21,745 nucleotides of DNA from Proteobacteria bacterium UBA4457. GTDB taxonomy: Bacteria; Pseudomonadota; Gammaproteobacteria; Ga0077536. Position numbers and translations under genes: made by a program. The notes beneath the pieces are model-generated. The model worked only from the letters and a program-made list of their open reading frames with translations. It was not told the origin of the DNA and made no database searches. The DNA lies in assembly GCA_002390205.1 (NCBI GenBank), contig DGOV01000080.1, positions 1-21,745 of the forward strand, given 5' to 3'. Shown here in pieces: positions 1 through 8,193 of the stretch. Numbering within the stretch: the first letter of the stretch is position 1; each line of letters opens with the position of its first letter.

Positions 1-549
1 CAAATCTCGGGAAGTCATAATGAGCTGAATGCTCTGGCAGCACTAGCTATTTGCTCAGAGTATCTCGGTGTTGTGCCGCAGACTGCAGTAGAGGTGCTGA
101 AGAAGTTTGTAGGATTGCCTCATAGAATGGAAAAAATTGCTGTAATAAAAGGTGTGGCTTTCGTGAATGATTCAAAAGCCACTAATTTAGCTGCAGCGGA
201 GGCAAGCATCAGTTGTCTTATGTCCACTCACCGCGGGATTGTGATCTTAGGGGGGGACTCAAAACACGCTCAGTTCGAAACCCTAGCAACTTTTCTATCT
301 CACTATGCCCACACCGCTATCCTCATAGGCAAAGCTGCAGCGAAAATCGAAATGGTACTTGTTGATCTGGTCGACTGTATAACGGTTTATGACATGGGCG
401 CAGCAGTGACGAAGGCATTTAATCAAGCGAAGCCTGGTGAAACGGTTCTTTTGGCTCCCGGCTGTTCTAGTTTCGATATGTTTGATGATTACGTACACCG
501 AGGTAATGTTTTCAAAGAAGCGGTAATGTCTTTGGAGGCTGTGGCTTGA
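1..549 (+). CDS. murD: UDP-N-acetylmuramoylalanine--D-glutamate ligase, 3' part
   Basis: Cytoplasmic Mur ligase that adds D-glutamate to UDP-MurNAc-L-Ala using ATP. Only the C-terminal part is present. The frame is open from base 1, beginning QISGSHNELNALAALA, which is the central-domain signature of MurD, so the gene starts outside the window. The GTG at 73 is an internal codon, not the start. Further on are NDSKATN, the start of the substrate-binding C-terminal domain, and APGCSSFDMFDDYVHRG, equivalent to the SPACASxDxFxxFxxRG stretch of the family. The stop codon overlaps the ftsW start by 4 bases (TTGA). GGAGG at 534-538, inside murD, serves ftsW. The identity is clear. Nothing can be said about the N-terminal Rossmann domain or the ATP loop, which lie upstream. 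Confidence 0.96.
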   Translation, partial: QISGSHNELNALAALAICSEYLGVVPQTAVEVLKKFVGLPHRMEKIAVIKGVAFVNDSKATNLAAAEASISCLMSTHRGIVILGGDSKHAQFETLATFLSHYAHTAILIGKAAAKIEMVLVDLVDCITVYDMGAAVTKAFNQAKPGETVLLAPGCSSFDMFDDYVHRGNVFKEAVMSLEAVA

Positions 550-1745
550 GTTCCTCAACTATTAATAAAAGTCAGGCAGTTAGGCGCGGTGATAGGACAT
601 TATCTACCTTCACTTACTATGACGGATGGTTAATCGGTGCCGTAATTTTCGCCTGCTGTCTAGGTCTGATAATGTTGGTTTCCACATCAGGTCCTATTGC
701 TGAAAAACGAGGAATGTCTATTTTCTATTATTTCTGGCGGCAAATTATTGCGCTAGGGATTGGAGTGTCGCTTGCCCTATTAGTAATTAAGATTGAATCT
801 AAAGTTATATCAAAAGTAGGCCCTTTAGCTATCTTGCTTGTTGTTGTTTTGTTGGTATTAGTGCTTTTGCCTTACTTTTCTCACGAAGTAAACGGTAGTA
901 AACGTTGGTTGTATTTTTCTGGATGGAGTTTCCAACCATCCGAGTTGGCCAAGCTGGCGGTTGTGATTTATCTTGCAAATTTTTTAGTTAGGCATAGTGA
1001 ACAGGTACGTACCCAGTCAGTTGGTTTGATAAAAGCGATTTTTGTTTTAGCCGTTTTAGCAGCATTACTGGTCGCTGAACCTGATTTTGGTTCATCTGTT
1101 GTATTATTTGGTGCCGGAATGGGGATGCTTTTTTTAGCAGGAGTTCCTTTGCTTAAGTTTTTTTCCGCGGGTGTAGGAATCTTGTTGGTACTAGGTACTG
1201 TCGCCTATAGCGCACCTTATCGTGTTGCGCGTATTAGTTCATTTCTAAATCCATGGGTTGACGATAAAAATACAGGGTGGCAATTGACGAATGCGCTTAT
1301 AGCCTTCGGGCGAGGAGATTGGTTTGGTGTCGGGTTAGGCAATAGTGTTCAAGCCTTACATTTTTTACCTGAGGCACATACCGACTTTGTGTTTGCAGTC
1401 ATAGGGGAAGAACTAGGGACTCTAGGCGCGATAGGTATTATTTTATTATTTGTTTTTGTTGCATGGCGTATTTTCCGTATCGGAGTTGCCGCAGAGGAAA
1501 CAGGGCAATTATTCGGCGCTTATATGGCTTACGGAGTGAGCTTTTTAATCGGCATCCAAGCAATGATTCACGTCGGAGTAAATGTAGGGTACTTACCAAC
1601 GAAAGGCTTGCCGCTGCCTTTTATTAGCTACGCTAGCAATAACCTTATTTTTATGCTGTTGAGTGTCGGTTTAGTCTTGCGAGTTGGGTATGAGACGGCT
1701 ACACACTCTGGTTTCTCAATGAGTAGAGGAAAATCGCATGATTAA
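546..1745 (+). CDS. ftsW: Septal peptidoglycan glycosyltransferase FtsW (SEDS family)
   Basis: Polytopic inner-membrane SEDS protein of 399 residues that polymerises lipid II at the division septum together with its class B penicillin-binding protein. About ten hydrophobic segments are visible. Family motifs are NGSKRWLYF, SFQPSELAKLA, LVAEPDFGSS, GWQLTNALIAFGRG and LPEAHTDFVFAVIGEELG; the Asp of the last motif (D280) matches the essential Asp of FtsW/RodA. The TTG start at 546 is supported by GGAGG at 534-538, seven bases upstream, and by a 4-base overlap with murD. The 3' end overlaps murG by 8 bases. Oddity: the normally invariant SYGGSS loop near the C terminus reads SYASNN (residues 361-366). 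MraY and RodA are excluded by the overall motif set and by the position between murD and murG. Confidence 0.96.
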   Translation: MSSSTINKSQAVRRGDRTLSTFTYYDGWLIGAVIFACCLGLIMLVSTSGPIAEKRGMSIFYYFWRQIIALGIGVSLALLVIKIESKVISKVGPLAILLVVVLLVLVLLPYFSHEVNGSKRWLYFSGWSFQPSELAKLAVVIYLANFLVRHSEQVRTQSVGLIKAIFVLAVLAALLVAEPDFGSSVVLFGAGMGMLFLAGVPLLKFFSAGVGILLVLGTVAYSAPYRVARISSFLNPWVDDKNTGWQLTNALIAFGRGDWFGVGLGNSVQALHFLPEAHTDFVFAVIGEELGTLGAIGIILLFVFVAWRIFRIGVAAEETGQLFGAYMAYGVSFLIGIQAMIHVGVNVGYLPTKGLPLPFISYASNNLIFMLLSVGLVLRVGYETATHSGFSMSRGKSHD

Positions 1746-2817
1746 AACCGCGATTATTTTTGCTGGAGGAACCGGGGGGCATGTCTATCCAGGAATTACG
1801 ATTGCAAAGGAGCTCACTAAGAAAGGTTTCCAATGCCACTGGATAGGTACTTCATCAGGCCTGGAAAGTAGAGTCGTCGTGCAGCACGGATTACCTTTTA
1901 CCGCGATTAGAATATCTGGATTACGGCGCTCTGGACTCTTACGTTTATTTGCAGCTCCATTTGCCATTCTGATGGCTGTCTTCAGATCCATCCTAGTAAT
2001 TAGAAGATTAAATCCAGACCTAGTAATAGGGATGGGTGGTTATGTGAGTGGTCCAGGTGGTGTCGCCGCATATTTATGCAGATGCCCATTGGTTATTCAT
2101 GAGCAAAATACTGTGCCGGGTTTAACAAATCGCTTGCTGAGCTTTATAGCCACAAGAGTTTTACAGGGATTCCCGAAAAGCTTTCCCTCAGATAGATCTG
2201 CGATAGTGACTGGTAATCCTGTTCGTGAAGATATTACAGGTGCTTTTATTAAAGAAAGAGATCGCAACTCTAGCTTAATCAATCGAGTACTTATTTTCGG
2301 CGGAAGCCAAGGCGCGAGTATTTTAAATATGGTTGTGCCTGCTGCATTAGCTAAAAGCATGGTAAGTGATCTAGTAGTTCATCATCAAGTGGGGGAAATA
2401 GATACATCGGTGTTTGAACGTGCTTACGCAACGTCCCCTAACATTAGCACAGCACTTGTCGTGCCTTATATTACGGATATGGCTTCCGCATACTCTGCTG
2501 CTACTTTGGTCATAGCTCGATCAGGAGCAATGACTATAGCTGAGCTAACTGCTTGTGGAATTCCGTCTATTTTGATTCCGTATCCATATGCAGCAGACGG
2601 GCATCAAGAGAAAAACGCACGTTTTTTAGAAGAACGAGGTGGAGCTATTTGTCTCCTAGAAGAAGACTGTAAAGTTGATGAGTTGGCGCGATTAATAAAT
2701 AGAGTTTTTTTGGAATCTGGTGTACATGAATCGATGTCCAAAGGCGCTTTTTCAGCTGGCTTTCCCCATGCGACATCTGAAATTATAAAACATTGTTTGG
2801 AGCTCTCTGATGCATGA
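1738..2817 (+). CDS. murG: Lipid II synthase MurG (GlcNAc transferase)
   Basis: Peripheral inner-membrane GT-B glycosyltransferase of 359 residues. It transfers GlcNAc from UDP-GlcNAc to lipid I, giving the lipid II that FtsW polymerises. The N-terminal domain has the glycine loop GGTGGH (residues 10-15, His15), then GMGGYVSGPGG and HEQN. The C-terminal UDP-GlcNAc domain has GGSQGA, RSGAMTIAEL and IPYPYAADGHQEKNA. Length and motif order are normal. The ATG overlaps the ftsW end by 8 bases, so translation is probably coupled. The end overlaps murC by 8 bases. Confidence 0.97.
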   Translation: MIKTAIIFAGGTGGHVYPGITIAKELTKKGFQCHWIGTSSGLESRVVVQHGLPFTAIRISGLRRSGLLRLFAAPFAILMAVFRSILVIRRLNPDLVIGMGGYVSGPGGVAAYLCRCPLVIHEQNTVPGLTNRLLSFIATRVLQGFPKSFPSDRSAIVTGNPVREDITGAFIKERDRNSSLINRVLIFGGSQGASILNMVVPAALAKSMVSDLVVHHQVGEIDTSVFERAYATSPNISTALVVPYITDMASAYSAATLVIARSGAMTIAELTACGIPSILIPYPYAADGHQEKNARFLEERGGAICLLEEDCKVDELARLINRVFLESGVHESMSKGAFSAGFPHATSEIIKHCLELSDA

Positions 2818-4204
2818 AGAGCGACTTATGCATAGGGTAAAGAGAATTCATTTTATCGGTATTGGCGGTGCAGGAATGAATGGTATAGCGGAAGTGTTAT
2901 TTAATATTGGTTATTTGATTTCTGGCTCCGACATTATGGCATCATCGGTTACAGAGCACCTGAAAAGTATTGGTATCAAAGTCTTTATAGGCCACGAAGA
3001 AGCTTATGTTAAAGATGCAGATGTAGTGGTTTATTCAAGCGCTATTAGCGAAGGGAACGTAGAACTCGTTGCGGCGCGAAAAAACCGTATCCCAATTGTG
3101 CCTAGAGCAGAGATGCTGGCTGAAATTATGAGATTTCGAAATGGAATAGCCGTGGCAGGCACTCATGGCAAGACTACTACCACGAGTCTTATCGCAAGTA
3201 TTTTGTCAGCCGCGGATCTTGATCCTACATTTGTGGTGGGAGGATTAGTCAAGAGTGCTAACTGCAATGCAAGGCTTGGGACAGGTAAGTATTTAGTCGC
3301 GGAGGCCGACGAAAGCGACGGTTCTTTTCTTTTTTTACAGCCGCTAATATCTGTGATCACCAATATAGATGCAGATCACCTTTCTGCTTATGAAAACGAC
3401 TACAGTCAATTGGAGCAATCATTTTTAGAGTTCTCTCGTCGCCTGCCTTTTTATGGGGTTGCCGTTGTGTGTGCGGACGATAAAAGTGCATGCTGTTTGA
3501 TAGATAAAATCCACGCTCGTATGATCACATATGGATTTCACGATGACGCAGACGTTCGAGCTTATGATGTCCAGGCTATAAAAAATGGCGAATCTTTTAA
3601 GGTTGAGACATCCGACGGAAGTTTCGGAGGTGCTTTCAGTCTTCCAATGCTAGGAGCTCATAATGTGCAAAATGCAACAGCCGCTATTGCTGTGGCTTTA
3701 GAGCTCGGTATCGAAAAGAGTTCTATACAACGAGCATTCCAATGTTTTGAAGGGATTGATCGCAGGTTTCAGATTTATCCTAACGTAGTGTTTGAAAATA
3801 AATCTATAACTATAGTTGATGATTATGCACATCATCCTAACGAATTAGTTGAGGTATTAAAAACTTTTCAGATTCACTGGCCGAACAATCGGCGAATTAT
3901 TGTATTTCAACCTCATCGATACACTCGTACTCGAGATCTCTTTGAGCATTTTGTTGAAGTGCTTTCAAGTGTTGAGAGACTTTTTGTATTGGAGGTGTAT
4001 TCGGCAGGAGAAAAACCAATTGAAGGTTGCGATGGATTAAGCCTGGTAAAAGCGATTAATAGGAAAAATCAGAGCAAGACTATATTTGTTAAAGAATTAA
4101 CGGATATTGAGAATATATTAGTAGACTTCGTTGATGATAATGACGTGGTTGCTCTTTTGGGGGCTGGCTCCATAGGCGGTTTGGCTCAGGGTTTTCTAAC
4201 ATGA
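2810..4204 (+). CDS. murC: UDP-N-acetylmuramate--L-alanine ligase MurC
   Basis: Cytoplasmic ATP-dependent ligase of 464 residues that adds L-alanine to UDP-MurNAc, the first step of the stem peptide. The N-terminal UDP-binding loop is GIGGAGM (17-23). The ATP loop is GTHGKT (117-122, Lys121). VAEADESDGSF, NIDADHL, DDYAHHPNE and QPHRYTRT are the usual Mur-ligase and MurC-specific stretches. The start at 2810 has GGAG at 2799-2802, seven bases upstream, and overlaps murG by 8 bases. An in-frame ATG at 2828 is possible but has no better ribosome site. The stop overlaps murB as ATGA. Confidence 0.97.
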   Translation: MHEERLMHRVKRIHFIGIGGAGMNGIAEVLFNIGYLISGSDIMASSVTEHLKSIGIKVFIGHEEAYVKDADVVVYSSAISEGNVELVAARKNRIPIVPRAEMLAEIMRFRNGIAVAGTHGKTTTTSLIASILSAADLDPTFVVGGLVKSANCNARLGTGKYLVAEADESDGSFLFLQPLISVITNIDADHLSAYENDYSQLEQSFLEFSRRLPFYGVAVVCADDKSACCLIDKIHARMITYGFHDDADVRAYDVQAIKNGESFKVETSDGSFGGAFSLPMLGAHNVQNATAAIAVALELGIEKSSIQRAFQCFEGIDRRFQIYPNVVFENKSITIVDDYAHHPNELVEVLKTFQIHWPNNRRIIVFQPHRYTRTRDLFEHFVEVLSSVERLFVLEVYSAGEKPIEGCDGLSLVKAINRKNQSKTIFVKELTDIENILVDFVDDNDVVALLGAGSIGGLAQGFLT

Positions 4205-5130
4205 ATCTGTTAGATAAAAACAAGGAACAATTTAGCTCAGGCAGTGTGCTGTTAGAGAATGAGTTAATGTCTAAATACTCGACTTGGCGATGTGGAGGGA
4301 GAGCAAAATTATTTTTTCAGCCCAAAACGAAGAATGATGTTTCTATTTTTTTAAAATCATACAGTGGGTGCGATCAAATTACATGGCTCGGCCTTGGCAG
4401 TAACACATTGTTTATGGACGATGTTGTCGATGCAACTATAATTGCGACATCGCCTAATCTGTCAGAATTCCATTGGAGTACACAAGACACTCTATACGCT
4501 GAATGTGGAGTTACTTGTTCGCGCGTCGCAAAAGAGGCAGCAAAGAAGTGTTGGGGAGGATTAGAGTTCTTGGCTGGTATCCCGGGAGTCTTGGGTGGTG
4601 CTTTGACCATGAACGCAGGTGCCCATGGCGCTGAAATCTGGTCTTTTGTGTCAGCAGTTGAAGTCATAGATAGAAAAGGAACTCAGTTTGTGCTCAATGC
4701 TAAAGACTATTCTCCTTCTTATCGTTCCATAGATGGTCCCGAACTTTGGTTTTTAGGAGCATGGCTAAAGTTTAATCAGAAAGCATCAAATGGCACAGAG
4801 AAAATCCGTTCTCTTCTAGAGAAAAGAAAGCTTACTCAACCTACTGGAAGCTCTACTTGTGGATCTGTATTTAAGAATCCAGAGGGAGGTTATGCGGGTC
4901 GAATGATTGACGAGTGTGGGTTAAAAGGATATCGCATTGGTGATGCTCAAATATCGGAGATTCACGCAAATTTTATCGTAAATCGTGGAAATGCTTCAGC
5001 CTATCAAATCCTTGAACTTATTAAGCTTGCTAGAGAAGAAGTGAAAAGAAAGTTTCATATCGAGCTACAGACCGAAATTTGCCAGGTTGGGACAGAAGGT
5101 TCTCAAGACTGTGAGGTAAAGTACCCGTGA
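4201..5130 (+). CDS. murB: UDP-N-acetylenolpyruvoylglucosamine reductase MurB (type II)
   Basis: FAD-dependent cytoplasmic enzyme of 309 residues that reduces UDP-GlcNAc-enolpyruvate to UDP-MurNAc with NADPH. Visible features are the FAD-binding stretches LGLGSNTLFMDD and GLEFLAGIPGVLGGALTMNAG, then the substrate domain with SYRS, GSVFKNP (221-227, Ser222 the likely proton donor), AGRMIDECGLKG and HANFIVNRG. Size and motifs fit the shorter type II enzymes rather than the longer E. coli type I enzyme. E. coli and Pseudomonas keep murB outside the dcw cluster; its place between murC and ddl resembles other gammaproteobacterial lineages. Start and stop overlap both neighbours by 4 bases. Confidence 0.96.
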   Translation: MNLLDKNKEQFSSGSVLLENELMSKYSTWRCGGRAKLFFQPKTKNDVSIFLKSYSGCDQITWLGLGSNTLFMDDVVDATIIATSPNLSEFHWSTQDTLYAECGVTCSRVAKEAAKKCWGGLEFLAGIPGVLGGALTMNAGAHGAEIWSFVSAVEVIDRKGTQFVLNAKDYSPSYRSIDGPELWFLGAWLKFNQKASNGTEKIRSLLEKRKLTQPTGSSTCGSVFKNPEGGYAGRMIDECGLKGYRIGDAQISEIHANFIVNRGNASAYQILELIKLAREEVKRKFHIELQTEICQVGTEGSQDCEVKYP

Positions 5131-6086
5131 CTGATTTTACCTCAGCAGCCTATGCAAAAATTGTTGCACGGGCGGGTCATGTCGGAATTTTGATGGGTGG
5201 GAATTCAGCAGAACGTGATGTTTCTTTAGAAACTGGCGCAAATGTAGTTTCTGCTCTGCAGCGGTTAGGAGTTCAAAGTACTGCATTTGATTGGGATGGC
5301 TCTCTGGATAGAATTCAAGAATGGAAGGATTGCGACCGCTTTTTTATCGCATTACATGGGAGGGGAGGGGAAGATGGGAAAATCCAGTCTGTTCTTGACC
5401 TCATGAGTATTCCTTACACTGGAACCAAAGTCTTAGGGTGTGCTTTGTCCATGGACAAGAATCGCACTAAGCATATTTGGCGAGGAATTGGGCTGTCTAC
5501 GCCTGATTCTTTTCTTGTAACAGCCGGGACAAATATAGAATGGCTTATCGAGCAGCTAGGGCTACCTCTGATGATAAAACCTGCCAGAGAAGGTTCTAGT
5601 TTTGGAATTACAAAAGTGGATAAGGCTAATGAATTAATTCCAGCAATACGATCGGCTCTTACTTATGACAGCACAGTTCTAGCAGAATCTTATGTTACGG
5701 GCTCTGAGTATACGGTTGCTGTTCTGGATGGAACTTCTCTGCCAGTAATAAAGATAGAAACTCCCCAGTCATTCTTTAATTACGAGGCTAAATATAACGG
5801 AGAGGATACAAAGTATTCTTGTCCATCCGGTCTTGAAGAAAATGCGGAGGCAAGTCTCAAGAAATTGGCTTTGCAAGCATTTTCATCAATCAACGGATCT
5901 GGCTGGGGAAGAGTCGATATTATTTTGGATTCTAAAGGCATCGCTTGGTTGATAGAAGCCAATGCTGTTCCTGGTCTAACATCTCATTCATTAGTACCAA
6001 TGGCGGCAAAGAATATAGGCGTCTCTTTCGATGAATTAGTTGTTCTCATATTAGGTACGAGTATGACTAAAGAGCAATTCAGATGA
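5127..6086 (+). CDS. ddl: D-alanine--D-alanine ligase
   Basis: ATP-grasp ligase of 319 residues that forms the D-Ala-D-Ala dipeptide used by MurF. Motifs in order are GGNSAERDVSLETG, ALHGRGGEDGKIQ, YTGTKVLGCALSMDKNRTK, KPAREGSSFGITKV (ATP-grasp lysine region), WGRVDIILD, and IEANAVPGLTSHSLVPMAA (metal-binding Glu and Asn). The start is GTG at 5127, overlapping the murB stop (GTGA). The stop overlaps ftsQ as ATGA. The position before ftsQ corresponds to ddlB of other gammaproteobacteria. Confidence 0.96.
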   Translation: MTDFTSAAYAKIVARAGHVGILMGGNSAERDVSLETGANVVSALQRLGVQSTAFDWDGSLDRIQEWKDCDRFFIALHGRGGEDGKIQSVLDLMSIPYTGTKVLGCALSMDKNRTKHIWRGIGLSTPDSFLVTAGTNIEWLIEQLGLPLMIKPAREGSSFGITKVDKANELIPAIRSALTYDSTVLAESYVTGSEYTVAVLDGTSLPVIKIETPQSFFNYEAKYNGEDTKYSCPSGLEENAEASLKKLALQAFSSINGSGWGRVDIILDSKGIAWLIEANAVPGLTSHSLVPMAAKNIGVSFDELVVLILGTSMTKEQFR

Positions 6087-6832
6087 GTCAGGCATTATTA
6101 AATAAACGGCATTCATCAAGATGGCCCTTGGGCGTCATTGTCCTTTCAATCGGGGTTGTCTGCATTGTGTTTCTTATACTGACATATATCTCTTTTAAAT
6201 TAGCAGATCCTAAAGTTTTACCTATCACTAAAATCGTCGTTAGCCCTCTCAACACAAAGTTTGAAAATTTGGACGCCAAAAAGTTGGCGGAGATAGTAGA
6301 AGAAACGTTAACTGATAGAGGTTTCTTCCATATTAATGTTCGCGCTGTGCAAACTGAAATGTTGCGGCAGCCTTGGGTCTCTAAAGCTATTATAAAACGT
6401 TCTTGGCGGGATAAGCTGATTATCCAAATACGTGAGCAAAGGCCTGTTGCAAGGTGGGGGGAAAAAGAATTATTAAATGAAAAAGGTGAAGTTTTTTCGC
6501 CTGAGTTTTTAGGGAAAGCGAAGACCTTAGTCAGGTTGACGGGACCAGTTGGAACTCAAAAAATTATGCTGGAGCATTACAAAGTGATATCTGCCCGTCT
6601 TGAAGTTTGTGGATTAGGTTTGAGCGAAGTCTTACTTACTGACCGTCGAGCTTGGACGTTATATACAGATGACGGAAAAGCATTAGTAATGGGGCGTGAC
6701 GATATCTTGAACAGATTGCAAAGATTTCTGATCGGTTACCCTAAGAAGTTGGCTGCTAGATGGTCGGAGGTTAACAAAGTAGACCTGAGATATTCTAATG
6801 GGTTAGCTGTTTTGAATAGAAAAATACTATGA
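6083..6832 (+). CDS. ftsQ: Cell division protein FtsQ
   Basis: Bitopic inner-membrane divisome protein of 249 residues that links cytoplasmic and periplasmic parts of the septal machinery (FtsQ-FtsB-FtsL complex). The short N-terminal cytoplasmic tail is basic and is followed by one membrane segment at roughly residues 15-37. A POTRA domain follows, then the FtsQ domain with QPWVSKAIIKRSWRDKL, REQRPVARW and NEKGEVFSP, matching the gammaproteobacterial pattern PW...W.D.L...E..P.ARW. It is somewhat shorter than the E. coli protein. The start overlaps ddl by 4 bases. It is separated from ftsA by 54 or 63 bases, depending on the ftsA start. Confidence 0.94.
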   Translation: MSQALLNKRHSSRWPLGVIVLSIGVVCIVFLILTYISFKLADPKVLPITKIVVSPLNTKFENLDAKKLAEIVEETLTDRGFFHINVRAVQTEMLRQPWVSKAIIKRSWRDKLIIQIREQRPVARWGEKELLNEKGEVFSPEFLGKAKTLVRLTGPVGTQKIMLEHYKVISARLEVCGLGLSEVLLTDRRAWTLYTDDGKALVMGRDDILNRLQRFLIGYPKKLAARWSEVNKVDLRYSNGLAVLNRKIL

Positions 6833-6845
6833 AAGAGAGAGGCAA

Positions 6846-6899
6846 ATGAATTCAGAGAGCGAAGGTTTTTTTAACAAATCGAGGTCATGGTCGTCATGA
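6846..6899 (+). CDS. Possible 17-codon leader cistron before ftsA
   Basis: A short frame, ATG to TGA, encodes MNSESEGFFNKSRSWSS. It starts 13 bases after the ftsQ stop, and its own stop overlaps the downstream ftsA ATG at 6896 as ATGA, the same overlap used by ddl-ftsQ and murC-murB. GAGAGG at 6837-6842 precedes the ATG but is only three bases away, which is short. I do not recognise the peptide. It may be a translational-coupling device, a degenerate remnant, or chance. No conservation data are available from the window alone. Confidence 0.3.
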   Translation: MNSESEGFFNKSRSWSS

Positions 6900-8125
6900 A
6901 GAAATCAGATAAAAAACTGATTATTGGCTTGGACATAGGGACGTCTAAAGTAGTGGCGATAGTCGGAGAATTGTCCGGGAAAGAAGACGTCGAAGTCATT
7001 GGTCTAGGATCATCGCCTTCGAGAGGGCTTAAGAAAGGAGTGGTGGTGAATATAGAATCAACAGTTCAGTCTATACAAGCTGCGATAGAGGAAGCAGAAC
7101 TAATGGCAGGCTGTCAGATTAAGTCTGTATATGCCGGAATATCCGGTGGGCATATACGAAGTCTGAATTCCCATGGAATCGTCCCTATCAGAGATAGTGA
7201 GGTTTCTAATGGTGACGTTGAACGCGTAATGGATGCAGCAAGAGCAGTTGCTATCTCTTCAGATCAGAAAATATTACACATTCTGGCTCAGGAATTTATC
7301 ATAGACGGGCAAGAAGGAATAGTTGATCCGATAGGAATGTCAGGGGTTCGACTCGAAGCAAATGTACATATGGTTACAGGAGCAGTATCCGCCGCGCAAA
7401 ACATCGATAAGTGCGTAAAAAGGTGCGGTCTTGAAGTAGATAATATTATATTGCAGCAGCTGGCTTCGTCTTATGCAGTCTTGACTGAGGAAGAAAAAGA
7501 CCTTGGGATATGTCTCTGTGATATAGGAGGCGGCACTACAGATATTGCTGTTTTTGTAAATGGCGCCATACATCATTCTGCTGTTATTCCAATTGCCGGT
7601 GACCAAGCAACGAAAGATATTGCAGTTGCTCTTAGAACGCCAACTCATCATGCAGAAGATTTGAAAATTCGCTATGCCTGTGCTTTGACACAGTTAGCCA
7701 ACCCCGAAGAAACTATCGAAGTCCCCAGTGTTGGTGATAGGCCTCCAAGGCGATTAACACGACAGACACTTGCTGAAGTTGTCGAGCCCCGTTACGAGGA
7801 GTTATTTAGTCTAGTAGCGTCGGAGCTAAAAAGAAGTGGGTTCGAGGAGCTTATCGCGGCGGGTATAGTCCTGACAGGTGGAGGTTCTAAAATGGAAGGT
7901 GTTATCGAACTTGCCGAAGAAGTATTTCATATGCCGGTTCGTATAGGTAGTCCCAAGGGCGTTTCTGGGTTGGTTGACGTCGTGAAGAACCCGATTTACG
8001 CGACAGGAGTGGGTCTTCTGGTGTTTGGGCAACGACTTTCTTTGGGTTTAAATCAATCAGGTCAGAATTCTCCAGGAATATCATATTTGGAAAAAATGAA
8101 AAACTGGTTCAAAAATAATTTTTAG
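6896..8125 (+). CDS. ftsA: Cell division protein FtsA
   Basis: Actin-fold ATPase of about 409 residues that anchors FtsZ to the membrane and recruits later divisome proteins. Motifs are GLDIGTSK (phosphate-1 loop, residues 11-18), the SHS2/1C domain around GQ..SVYAGISGGHIRS, CDIGGGTTDIAVF (phosphate-2), and GIVLTGGGSKMEG (adenosine). The C-terminal amphipathic membrane-targeting helix is LEKMKNWFKNNF. Two starts compete. ATG 6887 has GAGG only two bases upstream, too close. ATG 6896 gives MKKSDKKLIIGLDIG, fits the family N terminus, has GAGG eleven bases away, and forms an ATGA with the preceding 17-codon frame, so it is preferred. Confidence 0.96.
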   Translation: MKKSDKKLIIGLDIGTSKVVAIVGELSGKEDVEVIGLGSSPSRGLKKGVVVNIESTVQSIQAAIEEAELMAGCQIKSVYAGISGGHIRSLNSHGIVPIRDSEVSNGDVERVMDAARAVAISSDQKILHILAQEFIIDGQEGIVDPIGMSGVRLEANVHMVTGAVSAAQNIDKCVKRCGLEVDNIILQQLASSYAVLTEEEKDLGICLCDIGGGTTDIAVFVNGAIHHSAVIPIAGDQATKDIAVALRTPTHHAEDLKIRYACALTQLANPEETIEVPSVGDRPPRRLTRQTLAEVVEPRYEELFSLVASELKRSGFEELIAAGIVLTGGGSKMEGVIELAEEVFHMPVRIGSPKGVSGLVDVVKNPIYATGVGLLVFGQRLSLGLNQSGQNSPGISYLEKMKNWFKNNF

Positions 8126-8160
8126 TGCTGAAGAAATTTCAGTAAATAAATAAAAAAGAC

Positions 8161-8172
8161 TTAAATATTTAA
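8161..8172. repeat. Perfect AT-only palindrome in the ftsA-ftsZ gap
   Basis: TTAAATATTTAA is a 12-base perfect palindrome lying 10 bases before the ftsZ Shine-Dalgarno sequence. A small stem CTGAA/TTCAG (8128-8132 with 8138-8142) lies just after the ftsA stop. Neither looks like a terminator, since no T run follows. They could mark a protein site or RNA processing point, but AT-rich palindromes arise easily by chance. Confidence 0.35.
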
Positions 8173-8193
8173 TTTATATATGGAGTAAAAAAC

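Noticed and set aside
6887..6895. ATG 6887 as the ftsA start
   Set aside because: Its only Shine-Dalgarno (GAGG 6881-6884) is two bases away. The ATG at 6896 gives the family-like N terminus and an ATGA overlap.
7340..7651. Antisense frame of about 103 codons inside ftsA
   Set aside because: It is opposite the conserved ATPase core of ftsA, with an atypical cysteine-rich and aromatic-rich translation. It is best explained by reverse-strand codon bias.
8126..8193. A promoter for ftsZ in the ftsA-ftsZ gap
   Set aside because: The gap is almost pure A/T, so -10-like strings occur everywhere. No -35 with acceptable spacing stands out, and I could not choose a site honestly.
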